DNA of 64,000 nucleotides from Solwaraspora sp. WMMD792 (GTDB lineage: Bacteria > Actinomycetota > Actinomycetes > Mycobacteriales > Micromonosporaceae). Position 1 is the stretch's first letter; each line of letters begins with the position of its first letter. A program made the position numbers and the translations under genes. The stretch covers positions 2,852,001 through 2,916,000 of the forward strand of contig NZ_JARUBH010000009.1 of NCBI RefSeq assembly GCF_029626105.1, in the 5' to 3' direction. Below the pieces are notes generated by a model. It did no database searches. It saw only the letters and a program-made list of their open reading frames with translations, and was not told where the DNA came from. Of the stretch, positions 15,635 to 24,305 are shown in pieces.

Positions 15635-17899
15635 ATGGACCACCACACTTCCCGCAGGCACGTCGTCGACATGTGTCGAACCATGCTGGACCGGGGCTAT
15701 CTGAAGGCCACCGAGGGCAACGTGTCGGTCCGGGTTCCGGGGCACCGGCTGTACGCCGTCACGCCGAGCAACTACGACTACGACCGGATGCGGATCGAGG
15801 ACATCTGCCTGGTCGACTTCGACGGTACGCACATACCCGACGGCACCGGTAGTGACCTCGCGCCGTCGATCGAGGCCGGGATGCACGCCAACATCTACCG
15901 GCAGCGGCCCGACGTCAACGCGATCGTGCACACCCACCAGCCGTACGCCTCGGCCCTGGCGTTCCTGCGCCGTCCGATCCCGGCGCTCACCGACGAGCAG
16001 GTGCGTTTCCTCGGCCGCCAGGTGGCGATCGTCGACTACGCCCCGTCCGGCACCGGGATGCTGGCCCGCAACGTGCAGAAGAAGGTGGTTAGCGGCGACA
16101 ACGCGTTCATCATCGCCAACCATGGCGTCGTCGCGCTGGGCACCGACCCGGACCGCGCGGTGTTCAACATGGCCCTGCTGGAGAAGGTGTCGATCGCCTA
16201 TCTCCTGGCGTTGACCAGCGAAACCGGCAAGGTCTACACCATCCCGACCGCGATCCGGGAGGTCGCGTTCACCAAGCTGCGCGCCGACGAGAAGCGGATC
16301 GCCGCGCAGCTCACCGAGGCGGTCCCGCCGGTGCGGGTGCCCGCCGACGAGCAACTGCCCAGCGCGGACGCGGTGGCGGCCGAGATCGCCGCCGCCGGGC
16401 CACCGGTCGCCGACACCACCACCGCTCAGACCCCGGGCAGCGAGTCCGCGCGACTCGGCTACGCGATAACCGAGTACCTGGACGTCGACGACACGATGCG
16501 CCGGCTCAAGGCCCTGGTCGCCCAGCCGGTACGCGGGCTGCGCCACGACGCGATGCTCGACGTGCTCGGCTACTTCAACGACCGGTGCCGGGCCAGCAAG
16601 GAGATCACCGACCGGGCGAAGAAGCGCATCCCGGGCGGGGTACAGCACAACCTGGCCTTCAACTACCCGTTCCCGTTGGCGATCGACGCGGCCGACGGCG
16701 CCTACCTGACCGACCGCGACGGCAACACCTACATCGACTTCCTGCAGGCCGGTGGCCCGACGATCCTGGGCAGCAACTACGGCCCGGTCAACGAGCAGGT
16801 CGCCGCGGTGGTCAAGGAGTCGGGGCCGGTGACCGGGCTGTTCCACGAGTACGAGCTGAAGCTCGCCGAGATCATCCACCGGTACCTGCCGCACATCGAG
16901 ATGTACCGGTCGCTCGGCTCCGGCACCGAGGCGGTGATGGCGGCGGTCCGGGGTGCCCGCGCCTTCACCGGCAAACACATGGTGATCAAGGTCGGCGGCG
17001 CGTACCACGGCTGGTCCGACACGATGGTGTACGGGCTGCGGGTGCCCGGCACGTACCGGATGAACGCCAAGGGCATCCCGTTCGGCGCCACCGCCAACAC
17101 CCGGGAGGCGTTCCCGCACGATCTCGGGGCGTTGCGCCGCAAACTGATCGAGAACCGGGTCCGCGGCGGCACCGCTGCGGTGATCGTCGAACCACTCGGC
17201 CCGGAGTCCGGCACCCGCCCGGTGCCACGTGACTTCAACGCCAGGGTCCGCGCGTTGTGCGACGAGTTCGGCGCGCTGCTGATCTTCGACGAGGTGGTCA
17301 CCGGGTTCCGGGTCGGCCTCGGCGGAGCGGCCGGCTACTTCGGCGTCACCCCCGACCTGACCGTGTTCGGCAAGGCGGTCTCCGGCGGCTACCCGATGGC
17401 CGGCGGCGTCGGCGGGCGGGCCGACGTGATGGCCGTCTTCGGTGCCGGGCTAGACGGGCGCGGCGGGACGCACATCCAGGTCGGCGGCACCCTGTCGGCG
17501 AACCCGCTGTCCTGTGCGGCCGGCTATTTCGCGATCGCCGAGATGGCCCGGACCAACGCCCCGGTGATCGCCGGCCGGGCCGGGGACCGGCTCACCCGGG
17601 GACTGCAGCGGCTGATCGACCGGTACGGTCTGCCGTACGTGGCCTACAACCAGGGGTCGATCGTGCATCTGGAGTGCAGTGGCGTCATGCTGCTCGACAT
17701 GCGCAACCCGATCAAGCTGCTCCGGGAGAACAAGTCCCGCAAGCGGCTGATGGAGCAGATGGGTGCGGCGTACACGGCGCATGGCGTCATCACCCTGGCC
17801 GGCTCCCGGATGTACACCTCGATGGCCGACACCGACGAGGTGATCGACACCGCGCTGGACCGGTTCGACCGGGTGTTCGCGCAGGTGGAAGGGGTCTGA
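15635..17899 (+). CDS. Class II aldolase - class III aminotransferase fusion protein
   Basis: A protein of 754 residues with two enzymes in one chain. Residues 1-220 are a class II aldolase / AraD-FucA domain: GNVSVR near residue 30, the zinc ligands in IVHTHQPYA, and a later His in IANHGVV. After a Pro/Ala linker (about 245-275), residues 300-754 form a PLP class III aminotransferase close to glutamate-1-semialdehyde aminomutases: GSGTEAVMAAVR, AYHGWSD, LIFDEVVTGFR and the PLP lysine in VFGKAVSGGYP. ATG 15635 has GGAGGA upstream. It heads an operon with an FGGY sugar kinase. Retro-aldol cleavage of a phosphorylated sugar coupled to amino transfer is the natural inference, but order and substrate are unknown. 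Confidence 0.92.
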   Translation: MDHHTSRRHVVDMCRTMLDRGYLKATEGNVSVRVPGHRLYAVTPSNYDYDRMRIEDICLVDFDGTHIPDGTGSDLAPSIEAGMHANIYRQRPDVNAIVHTHQPYASALAFLRRPIPALTDEQVRFLGRQVAIVDYAPSGTGMLARNVQKKVVSGDNAFIIANHGVVALGTDPDRAVFNMALLEKVSIAYLLALTSETGKVYTIPTAIREVAFTKLRADEKRIAAQLTEAVPPVRVPADEQLPSADAVAAEIAAAGPPVADTTTAQTPGSESARLGYAITEYLDVDDTMRRLKALVAQPVRGLRHDAMLDVLGYFNDRCRASKEITDRAKKRIPGGVQHNLAFNYPFPLAIDAADGAYLTDRDGNTYIDFLQAGGPTILGSNYGPVNEQVAAVVKESGPVTGLFHEYELKLAEIIHRYLPHIEMYRSLGSGTEAVMAAVRGARAFTGKHMVIKVGGAYHGWSDTMVYGLRVPGTYRMNAKGIPFGATANTREAFPHDLGALRRKLIENRVRGGTAAVIVEPLGPESGTRPVPRDFNARVRALCDEFGALLIFDEVVTGFRVGLGGAAGYFGVTPDLTVFGKAVSGGYPMAGGVGGRADVMAVFGAGLDGRGGTHIQVGGTLSANPLSCAAGYFAIAEMARTNAPVIAGRAGDRLTRGLQRLIDRYGLPYVAYNQGSIVHLECSGVMLLDMRNPIKLLRENKSRKRLMEQMGAAYTAHGVITLAGSRMYTSMADTDEVIDTALDRFDRVFAQVEGV

Positions 17900-17903
17900 C
17901 CCG

Positions 17904-19520
17904 GTGTCGGCCGTCCCACCGCAGGTGCTGGCGATCGACCTGGGCACCTCGGGGATGAAGGCCGCGCTGGTCGCCGCCGACGGTACGGTGACCGGCTGGG
18001 CGCAGCGCCCGGTGCCGCTGCTGGTGCTGCCCGGCGGCGGCGCCGAACAGGACCCGCAGGCCTGGTGGACGGCGCTCGGCGAAGTGGTCGCCGACCTCGG
18101 CCGGGCCCACCCGGAGCACCTGCGCGCGGTCACCACCGTCTGCTCGTCCACCCAGGGCGAGGGGACCATCGCGGTGGACGCCGCCGGGGCGCCACTGACC
18201 CGCTGCATCACCTGGTTGGACATGCGCGGCGCGGCGCACCTGCGGCGGCAGTTCGGCGGCTTCCCGGCGTACGGCGGGATGGCGGTCCGCCGGATCGTGC
18301 GCTGGCTGCGGCTGACCGGCGGGATGCCCTCCACCACCGGCAAGGACCCGGCCGCGCACATGCTGCTGGTCCGCGACACCATGCCCGAGGTGTACGCGCG
18401 GACCGCGACCTTCCTCAACGCGCTGGACTGGATCAACCTCAAGCTGACCGGCCGTACGGTGGCCACGGTCGACTCGATCCTCACCTCCTGGGTGACGGAC
18501 AACCGCCGACCCGACCGGGTCCGCTACTCTCCCGCCCTGGTCGCCGACTGCGGCATCGACGCGGACAAACTGCCGCCGATCGTGGCCTGCACCGAGGTGA
18601 TCGGCACGCTGCACCCGGACGCCGCCGCCCACCTCGGTCTGCCGCCGACCGTCCAGGTGGTGGCCGGGGCGATCGACACCACGGCGGCGGCGATCGGTGC
18701 CGGCACCACCGCCGACGACGACCCGCACCTGTACCTGGGCACCTCGTCGTGGATCGCGGCGCACGTGCGCCGCAAGAAGACCGACCCGGTCGCGCAGATC
18801 GCCGCCGTGCCGTGCGCGATCGGCGACCGGTACCTGATGACCGCGCTGCAGGCCACCGCCGGGGCGAACCTGACCTGGCTGAAGGACAAGATCGTCGAGT
18901 ACGACGACCCGCTGGTCGGCGCCGGCCGCCTCGCCACCGACGAGACGTCGATCTTCGACGCGTTCGACGCGATCCTGCCGACCGTGCCGGCCGGCGCCAA
19001 CGGGGTGCTCTACCTGCCGTGGCTGTACGGCGAACGCGCGCCGGTCGACGATCCGGACCTGCGTGCCGCGTTCGTCAACATCTCGCTCGACACCAACCGG
19101 TCCGATCTGCTGCGGGCCGTCTTCGAAGGCGTCGCGTTGAACACCCGGTGGCTGTCGGCGGCGGTCGACCGGTTCCTCGGCACCCCGGTGACCTCGTTGA
19201 CCGTCACCGGTGGCGGTGCCCGGTCGACGGCCTGGTGCCAGATCTTCGCCGACGTGCTCGGCGTCGAGGTGCGTCGGGACCCGGACCCGGTCGCGGTCAA
19301 CGCCCGTGGCGCCGGCTGGATCGGCGCGGTCGGCACCGGGCAGCTGACGTTCGGGCAGATCCCGGCGTTGCTGCGGAGCGACCAGGTGTTCGCCCCGACG
19401 GCGGCGCACCGCGTCCGCTACGACGAACTCTTCGACGTCTACCGGGAGCTGCACCGCCGACTCGCCCCGGTGTACCGGCGGATGCCCGGTGGTGCACATC
19501 GGACCGATCAGCGAAGATAG
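17904..19520 (+). CDS. FGGY-family carbohydrate kinase (xylulokinase-like)
   Basis: A protein of 538 residues starting at GTG four bases after the aldolase-aminotransferase stop. The N-terminal ATPase motif is AIDLGTSGMKAALV, the mid-domain motif is YLGTSSWIAAHV, and the second ATPase lobe has LTVTGGGARSTAWCQIFADVLG. These match the hexokinase/actin fold of FGGY kinases, which phosphorylate pentuloses, pentitols or related polyols. Next to a class II aldolase this completes a kinase-aldolase pair like those for ribulose, fuculose or erythrulose catabolism. Control by the divergent PucR-type regulator is likely. The substrate is not decided by sequence. Confidence 0.92.
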   Translation: MSAVPPQVLAIDLGTSGMKAALVAADGTVTGWAQRPVPLLVLPGGGAEQDPQAWWTALGEVVADLGRAHPEHLRAVTTVCSSTQGEGTIAVDAAGAPLTRCITWLDMRGAAHLRRQFGGFPAYGGMAVRRIVRWLRLTGGMPSTTGKDPAAHMLLVRDTMPEVYARTATFLNALDWINLKLTGRTVATVDSILTSWVTDNRRPDRVRYSPALVADCGIDADKLPPIVACTEVIGTLHPDAAAHLGLPPTVQVVAGAIDTTAAAIGAGTTADDDPHLYLGTSSWIAAHVRRKKTDPVAQIAAVPCAIGDRYLMTALQATAGANLTWLKDKIVEYDDPLVGAGRLATDETSIFDAFDAILPTVPAGANGVLYLPWLYGERAPVDDPDLRAAFVNISLDTNRSDLLRAVFEGVALNTRWLSAAVDRFLGTPVTSLTVTGGGARSTAWCQIFADVLGVEVRRDPDPVAVNARGAGWIGAVGTGQLTFGQIPALLRSDQVFAPTAAHRVRYDELFDVYRELHRRLAPVYRRMPGGAHRTDQRR

Positions 19521-19524
19521 CGGC

Positions 19525-20892
19525 ATGGCCCGATCCGTTTCCGCCGCCCGGCACGCAGTCGTCATCGGTGGCAGTCTCGCCGGGCTGTGCGCGGCCCGCG
19601 CACTCGCCGACCACGTCGACCGGGTGACCGTGGTCGACCGGGACCGGTTCCCCGACGCGCCGCAGGTCCGCGCCGGCGTCCCGCAGGCGCACCACCTGCA
19701 CGTGCTGATCACCGCCGGGCAGCGTGCGCTCGATCAGCTCTTCCCCGGCCTGATCGCCGAACTGCACGCCGCCGGCGCGGTTCGGGTCGACGCGCCGACC
19801 GACGTCCTGTACCTGGCGCCGACCGGGTGGCGGGAACGGTTCCCGGCGACCCACCAGCTGGTCGGGACCAGCCGGGAGCTGCTCGACTGGGCGGTCCGCC
19901 AACGGCTGGCCGCCGATCCACGGATCCGGTTCGAGCCGTCCCATGACGTGATCGGGCTACTCGGCGCCGACGGCCGCGACGCGGTCACCGGCGTACGGAT
20001 GCGTCCCCGCGCGGCGGGTGCCGCCGACCGGAGCCTGCCGGCCGACCTGGTGGTGGACGCCAGCGGCCGCGGCTCGCACGCGCCGGACTGGTTGGCCGAG
20101 CTCGGCTACGGCCGCCCCGACGAGACCCGGGTCGACGCCGGGCTCGGCTACGCGAGTCGGCGCTACCTGCTGCCGCCGGGGGCCAGTGCCGGGTGGAAGA
20201 ACATCGTGGTGATGCCGCAGCCGCCCCGGTCTGGTCGGGGCGGGGTGATCTATCCGATCGAGAACGGACGGTGGATGGTGACCCTCGGCGGCCTGGGCGG
20301 CGACCACCCGCCGACCGACGAGGCCGGTTTCCTGGAGTTCGCCCGTGGGCTGCGCAGCCCGCTGATCCACCAGGCGATCCGCGACGCCACGCCCGACTCA
20401 CCGATCCACGGGTTCCGCAACACCGCGAACCATCGCCGCCGATACGAGACGATGCCACGCTGGCCGGACGGGTTCGCGGTGGTCGGCGACGCCTCGTGCA
20501 CCTTCAACCCGGTCTACGGCCAGGGGATGGCCGTGGCCGCCCGGACGGCGGTGGTGCTGGCCGAGCAGCTGCGCGACAGCGGTGGCACGCTGGGCCGCGC
20601 GGCGCAGGCCCGGGTGGCCGGCTGCAGCGAGACCGCCTGGCTGATCGCCACCGGCGCCGACCTGCGGTACCCGACGACCGTCGGGCCACGACCGCGGCGC
20701 GGCGGTGTGCTGTCCCGCTGGTACCTGGACCGGGCGGCCGACGTCGCCAACCGCGATCCGTACGTGCAGCGCGTCCTGACCGACGTGTTCCACCTGGTCG
20801 CACCGTTGTCTGCGGTGGTCCGCCCGGCCGTCGCGCTGCGGGTGCTGCGCGGTCGGCCCGGCCCGCAGCTGGTCGCACCGCCGTCGAGCTGA
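19525..20892 (+). CDS. FAD-dependent oxidoreductase (geranylgeranyl reductase / monooxygenase-like)
   Basis: A protein of 455 residues. The N-terminal FAD-binding motif is VIGGSLAGLCAARAL with VVDRDRF, and the second FAD block GDASCTFNPVYGQGMAVA is near residue 330. It lacks an obvious third domain. The start at 19525 lies four bases after the kinase stop; an upstream ATG at 19489 would overlap the kinase. The family includes flavin hydroxylases and geranylgeranyl reductases. It is in the same operon as the sugar kinase by spacing, but a link to sugar metabolism is not evident. A membrane-lipid or quinone-like substrate would fit the following GT87 gene. Confidence 0.85.
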   Translation: MARSVSAARHAVVIGGSLAGLCAARALADHVDRVTVVDRDRFPDAPQVRAGVPQAHHLHVLITAGQRALDQLFPGLIAELHAAGAVRVDAPTDVLYLAPTGWRERFPATHQLVGTSRELLDWAVRQRLAADPRIRFEPSHDVIGLLGADGRDAVTGVRMRPRAAGAADRSLPADLVVDASGRGSHAPDWLAELGYGRPDETRVDAGLGYASRRYLLPPGASAGWKNIVVMPQPPRSGRGGVIYPIENGRWMVTLGGLGGDHPPTDEAGFLEFARGLRSPLIHQAIRDATPDSPIHGFRNTANHRRRYETMPRWPDGFAVVGDASCTFNPVYGQGMAVAARTAVVLAEQLRDSGGTLGRAAQARVAGCSETAWLIATGADLRYPTTVGPRPRRGGVLSRWYLDRAADVANRDPYVQRVLTDVFHLVAPLSAVVRPAVALRVLRGRPGPQLVAPPSS

Positions 20893-20906
20893 CGCTGCCG
20901 ACGCGG

Positions 20907-22196
20907 ATGAGACTCCTACAGAGCCGGTGGGCGGTGCCGGCGACGGTACTGGTGTGGCTGGTCACCCGGGCCGCGCTGATGGCGGTCTACGCACAACTCG
21001 TTCCCGGGTTGGACGCCGGTGAGGTGTTCGCCGACGTCGACCTGTACCGACGGTGGAGCGGGCAGCTGCGCGACGGCCGGGTGCCGGGCGCCGACCCGAT
21101 GTGGCAGTATCCGCCGGGCGCGGCGGCGTTGTTCGTCGCGGTCGGCTGGGTCGCCGAGTCGACGCGGACCGGCTACACCACGGTCTTCGTCCTGTTCGCC
21201 CTCGGCGCGGACCTGGTGGTCCTGCTGGCCCTGATCCGGCTGTCCCGGGGCGGAAACCGGATCGCCGGCGCGCTGTGCTGGGCGCTCGCCGTACCGCTGC
21301 TGAGCCTGCTGACCTACGCCCGGTACGACATCTTCGTCACCGCGCCGGCGGTGGTCGCGCTGGCCGCCACGGTCCGCCGGCCGGCGCTGGCCGGTGCGAC
21401 GCTGGCGGTCGGTGCGCTGGCCAAGGTCTGGCCGGCGATGTTGCTGATCACCGCTCGGCCGCTGCGCGGGCTGCGCCCCATGTCGATCGGCTTCGTGACC
21501 GCGACGGCCGTGCTGGGCGCCGTGCTGACCGTCTCATATGCCGGCGCCTGGTCCGGCTTCTCGGACAACCAGGTGGACCGTGGGCTCCAGGTCGAGTCGG
21601 TCGCCGCCACCCCGCTGGTCCTGGCCCGGGTCGCCGATCCGGCGATCGTGGTGCAGTACAGCTACGGCGCGATGGAGTTCATCCACCCGGTCGCCACCTC
21701 GGTCTCCGCCGTGCTGCCCGCTGCGACCCTCGCCGGTCTGGGTCTGCTCGGCTGGTGGTGGCTGTTCCGGGGGCGCCGGATCGACTGGACCCCGACGGTC
21801 GGCTTCGACCTGGCGCTGCTGGCCGTCGGGGTGGCGGTGGTCACCAGCCGGGTGCTCTCCCCGCAGTATCTGCTCTGGCTGCTCGGGCTGGCCGCGGTCT
21901 GTCTGACCCGCCGGGACACCACCCAACGGGCACCGGCCGTGCTGATCGTCGGGGCGACCGTACTGACCAGCGCCTACTTTCCGTGGTTCTATCCCGATGT
22001 GATCGGCACGCCAAGCTGGCCGGGGGCCGTGCTGCTGGCCGCCCGCAACGCGGTCCTGGTCGCCGCCATCGTGATCGGTCTGCACCGGTTGCTGGTCGGG
22101 CACCGGGTCGTTCCGCAGGCGACCCCGGCGGCGGTCGGCTACCGGCAGCCGGTCGGCGGAACCGGCGGCCTTGGCAGAATCCGGTCATCCAGTTAG
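20907..22196 (+). CDS. GT87-family polyprenyl-phosphate-dependent glycosyltransferase (DUF2029)
   Basis: A membrane protein of 429 residues with about ten hydrophobic segments. The first extracytoplasmic loop carries FADVDLYRRWSGQL with the Asp residues typical of GT-C enzymes. Later features are YARYDIF, the LAKVWPAMLL block and the conserved RVLSPQYLLWLL. These match GT87/mannosyltransferase-type proteins using polyprenyl-phosphate sugars in the outer membrane leaflet. ATG 20907 is 14 bases after the FAD oxidoreductase stop; the ribosome site is weak, suggesting coupling. Its stop codon lies inside the iron box of the next gene. Confidence 0.87.
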   Translation: MRLLQSRWAVPATVLVWLVTRAALMAVYAQLVPGLDAGEVFADVDLYRRWSGQLRDGRVPGADPMWQYPPGAAALFVAVGWVAESTRTGYTTVFVLFALGADLVVLLALIRLSRGGNRIAGALCWALAVPLLSLLTYARYDIFVTAPAVVALAATVRRPALAGATLAVGALAKVWPAMLLITARPLRGLRPMSIGFVTATAVLGAVLTVSYAGAWSGFSDNQVDRGLQVESVAATPLVLARVADPAIVVQYSYGAMEFIHPVATSVSAVLPAATLAGLGLLGWWWLFRGRRIDWTPTVGFDLALLAVGVAVVTSRVLSPQYLLWLLGLAAVCLTRRDTTQRAPAVLIVGATVLTSAYFPWFYPDVIGTPSWPGAVLLAARNAVLVAAIVIGLHRLLVGHRVVPQATPAAVGYRQPVGGTGGLGRIRSSS

Positions 22197-22211
22197 GTTA
22201 GGCTCACCTCA
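22193..22211 (+). promoter_or_regulatory. DmdR/IdeR-type iron box upstream of the GNAT gene
   Basis: TTAGGTTAGGCTCACCTCA matches the actinobacterial iron-box consensus (TTAGGTTAGGCTAACCTAA) at 16 of 19 positions by eye. It begins one base before the stop codon of the GT87 gene and ends 17 bases upstream of the GNAT ATG. Repression of the GNAT gene by iron is expected. Confidence 0.88.
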
Positions 22212-22228
22212 TCGACGAAGGGAGTGGC

Positions 22229-22789
22229 ATGGGCCTCGACCACACGACGGATGCCGGCGCCGCACGCCACCGGGTGGTGCTGACCGACCGGGTGCAGATC
22301 GACGATCTCGCAAAGGTGTACCGCCAGGTGCACGCCAAGGACCTGCACCTGACCGATCACACCGAGCCGTCGGTGGAGCAACGGCTGGAGTGGACGGCGC
22401 AGGCACCCGGATTCGCCGCCACCGTCGGCTACGTCGGCGACCAACTGGCCGGAACGGTGATGGGCTGTCCGCTGCCACCGGAGACACTCTGGTGGCGCGA
22501 CCTGCGGTCGGCCGCCGACCCGGACCTCGCCCGGGAGTGGCCGGGCCGGACCTTCGCCGTCTGTGAGGCGTTCGTGCTGCCCGAGTTCCAACGTCAGCAG
22601 GTCGGCGTGGCGTTGTTCTCCCAGTTGCTGGCCAGCCGAACCGAGGAACGGGCCTCACTGGCGGTCGCCGATTCCAACTCCCGGGTGCTGCGCAGCATGC
22701 GGGTGCTGGGCTGGCAGCACGTCGGCGACCTGGTGCCCTTCCCCGGCTGGCGCCAGCACGCCATGTTCGTCCGACCGTTGCCCTGGTGA
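22229..22789 (+). CDS. Iron-regulated GNAT-family N-acetyltransferase
   Basis: A GNAT-fold protein of 186 residues. The acetyl-CoA loop region is FVLPEFQRQQVGVALFSQLL, a good motif A (Q/RxxGxG/A-like), followed by LAVADSNSRVLRSMRVLGW. GGGAG lies just ahead of the ATG. The gene sits directly behind an iron box and 1.5 kb from the desferrioxamine operon, so an accessory role in siderophore acylation or resistance is plausible. The last 135 bp overlap the 3' end of the convergent MFS gene. The acceptor is unknown. Confidence 0.87.
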   Translation: MGLDHTTDAGAARHRVVLTDRVQIDDLAKVYRQVHAKDLHLTDHTEPSVEQRLEWTAQAPGFAATVGYVGDQLAGTVMGCPLPPETLWWRDLRSAADPDLAREWPGRTFAVCEAFVLPEFQRQQVGVALFSQLLASRTEERASLAVADSNSRVLRSMRVLGWQHVGDLVPFPGWRQHAMFVRPLPW

Positions 22790-24037
22790 TCCGGTCGGTT
22801 CCGGGAACGGCTCCGGGCCGGTCGCCGGCCGGTACCGGTGCTGGTGGCGGACGCCGACGGCGACTCCGGCGAGGATCAGCACGATCGCGGCCACCGCGAC
22901 CGCCGGGTAGCCGACCCGGGCCGCCGCCGTCAGGCCGAGCGCCGCGGCCAGGTAGGAACAGACCAGCCCGAACGACGACAGCACCGTGAAGTCGGTACCC
23001 CCGGTGCCCGGCCGGGAGTAGTCCATGTTCACCGTGTACAGCGCGACGTTCGCCACCGTGTACGCGGCCATGAAGCAGCACAACGCGACCTTGGTGAAAC
23101 CGCCGGCGGCCCGGCCGGTGAGCATCGGCAGCAGCAGCGCCGTGGCGACGGCCAGCGACCCGCCACCGACCACCAGCACCCCGGCCCGGCCGATCCGGTC
23201 GACCAGGCCGCCGGCCACCAGCCCGGCGACGACGGCCGGGACGCTGGTGACGATCCCGGTGACGAAACCGATCCGCTGCAACGACCAGCCGGCGTCGACC
23301 AGGGCCGGCGACACCAGTCCGTACGCCGCACCGGCTCCCATGTAGAGCAGCGGCACCACGCCGAGGGCCCAGCGGCGGCAGCCGGGCTGGCCGAGGACGG
23401 ACAGCAGCGCGCCGTACGCCTGACGCGCCCCGGCCGGCCGGGCGATCCGCTCGGGCTCGCGGAACCGCCACACCACCAGCAGACCGGTCGCGGTGAGCGC
23501 GGCGAGCAGGCCGACCGCCGCCTGCCAGCCGAACCGGTCGTAGACCACCACGCAGACGCCGCCGCCCAGAATGTTGCCGACGTAGCTCGCCGACACCTGG
23601 ATCCCGTTTCCGGTGCCCCGGACCGAGTCGGCCAGCATCCGCACCGCGATCGCGTCAGCGGCGATGTCCTGGGTGGCGGACAGGAACACGAACAGCGCGC
23701 AGATCAGCACGATCGGGCCGATCCGCCCGGTCGCCGGGTCGGCGGCGAGCAGGGCCAGCAGGGCCAGCACCATGCCGCTCTGCAGCACCAGCAGCCAGGA
23801 GCGGTAGTGGCCGCCACGCCGTGGGCCGTACCGGTCCAGGATCGGCGCCCAGAGGAACTTGACCGGCCAGATCAGGCCGATCAGGTTGAGCAGCGCGAGA
23901 GTGTCCAGCGAGGTGCCGCCGGACCGCAGGATGCTGGCCAGCCCGACGGTGATGAACCCGAATCCCAGGTACTGGGTGACGTACAGCGCGGTCAGGATCG
24001 ACATGGTCCGCCCGCGGGCGGCGACGGCAGCGGTCAT
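22655..24037 (-). CDS. MFS transporter, AmpG/siderophore-export-like
   Basis: About 460 residues with twelve predicted membrane helices. It has WAPILDRYGPRRGG after helix 2 (the MFS motif A position) and SATQDIAADAIAVRML, a segment characteristic of the AmpG/acetyl-CoA-transporter branch. ATG 24037 has GGGAGGG upstream; a longer start at 24082 is less likely. The C-terminal 45 residues after the last helix are hydrophilic and encoded antisense to the GNAT gene. Divergent from desA across the des iron box, it is a natural candidate to move the siderophore, or the ferrioxamine complex, across the membrane. No desE/desF homologue is present in the window. Confidence 0.85.
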   Translation of the reverse strand: MTAAVAARGRTMSILTALYVTQYLGFGFITVGLASILRSGGTSLDTLALLNLIGLIWPVKFLWAPILDRYGPRRGGHYRSWLLVLQSGMVLALLALLAADPATGRIGPIVLICALFVFLSATQDIAADAIAVRMLADSVRGTGNGIQVSASYVGNILGGGVCVVVYDRFGWQAAVGLLAALTATGLLVVWRFREPERIARPAGARQAYGALLSVLGQPGCRRWALGVVPLLYMGAGAAYGLVSPALVDAGWSLQRIGFVTGIVTSVPAVVAGLVAGGLVDRIGRAGVLVVGGGSLAVATALLLPMLTGRAAGGFTKVALCCFMAAYTVANVALYTVNMDYSRPGTGGTDFTVLSSFGLVCSYLAAALGLTAAARVGYPAVAVAAIVLILAGVAVGVRHQHRYRPATGPEPFPEPTGSPGQRSDEHGVLAPAGEGHQVADVLPAQHPHAAQHPGVGIGDRQ

Positions 24038-24263
24038 CCGGCCGCCCTCCCGCCGACGCCGAACGGCCACCCCGGAATCCACCTGGTGGGACGCAGGTCA
24101 CAAGCGTCCGCTCGGCCTCCGCTGGCGGCATGAATCCGCTGGTCACGACGCACGACAGCGGTCCCGCCGAGGGGCATGGGACGCGCCCGCCGGCCCCGTG
24201 CCCCGTGGAGAAGGGGTCCTGCCCAGTTCCGTTTCACCGGCCCTCCCAGTAGCCTCGCCTAAG

Positions 24264-24282
24264 TTAGGTTAGGTTACCCTTA
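24264..24282 (+). promoter_or_regulatory. DmdR/IdeR-type iron box upstream of desA
   Basis: TTAGGTTAGGTTACCCTTA matches the iron-box consensus. It is preceded by CGCCTAAG (24256-24263), which gives an overlapping second half-site, so two repressor dimers may bind. The box ends 23 bases before the preferred desA start and lies 227 bp from the divergent MFS start. Confidence 0.88.
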
Positions 24283-24305
24283 TGGAGGCGGTGTTGGAGA
24301 GACCA

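Noticed and set aside
24282-24305. Upstream ATG at 24282 as the desA start
   Set aside because: It overlaps the last base of the iron box, has no ribosome site, and adds eight residues before the part aligning with known DesA.
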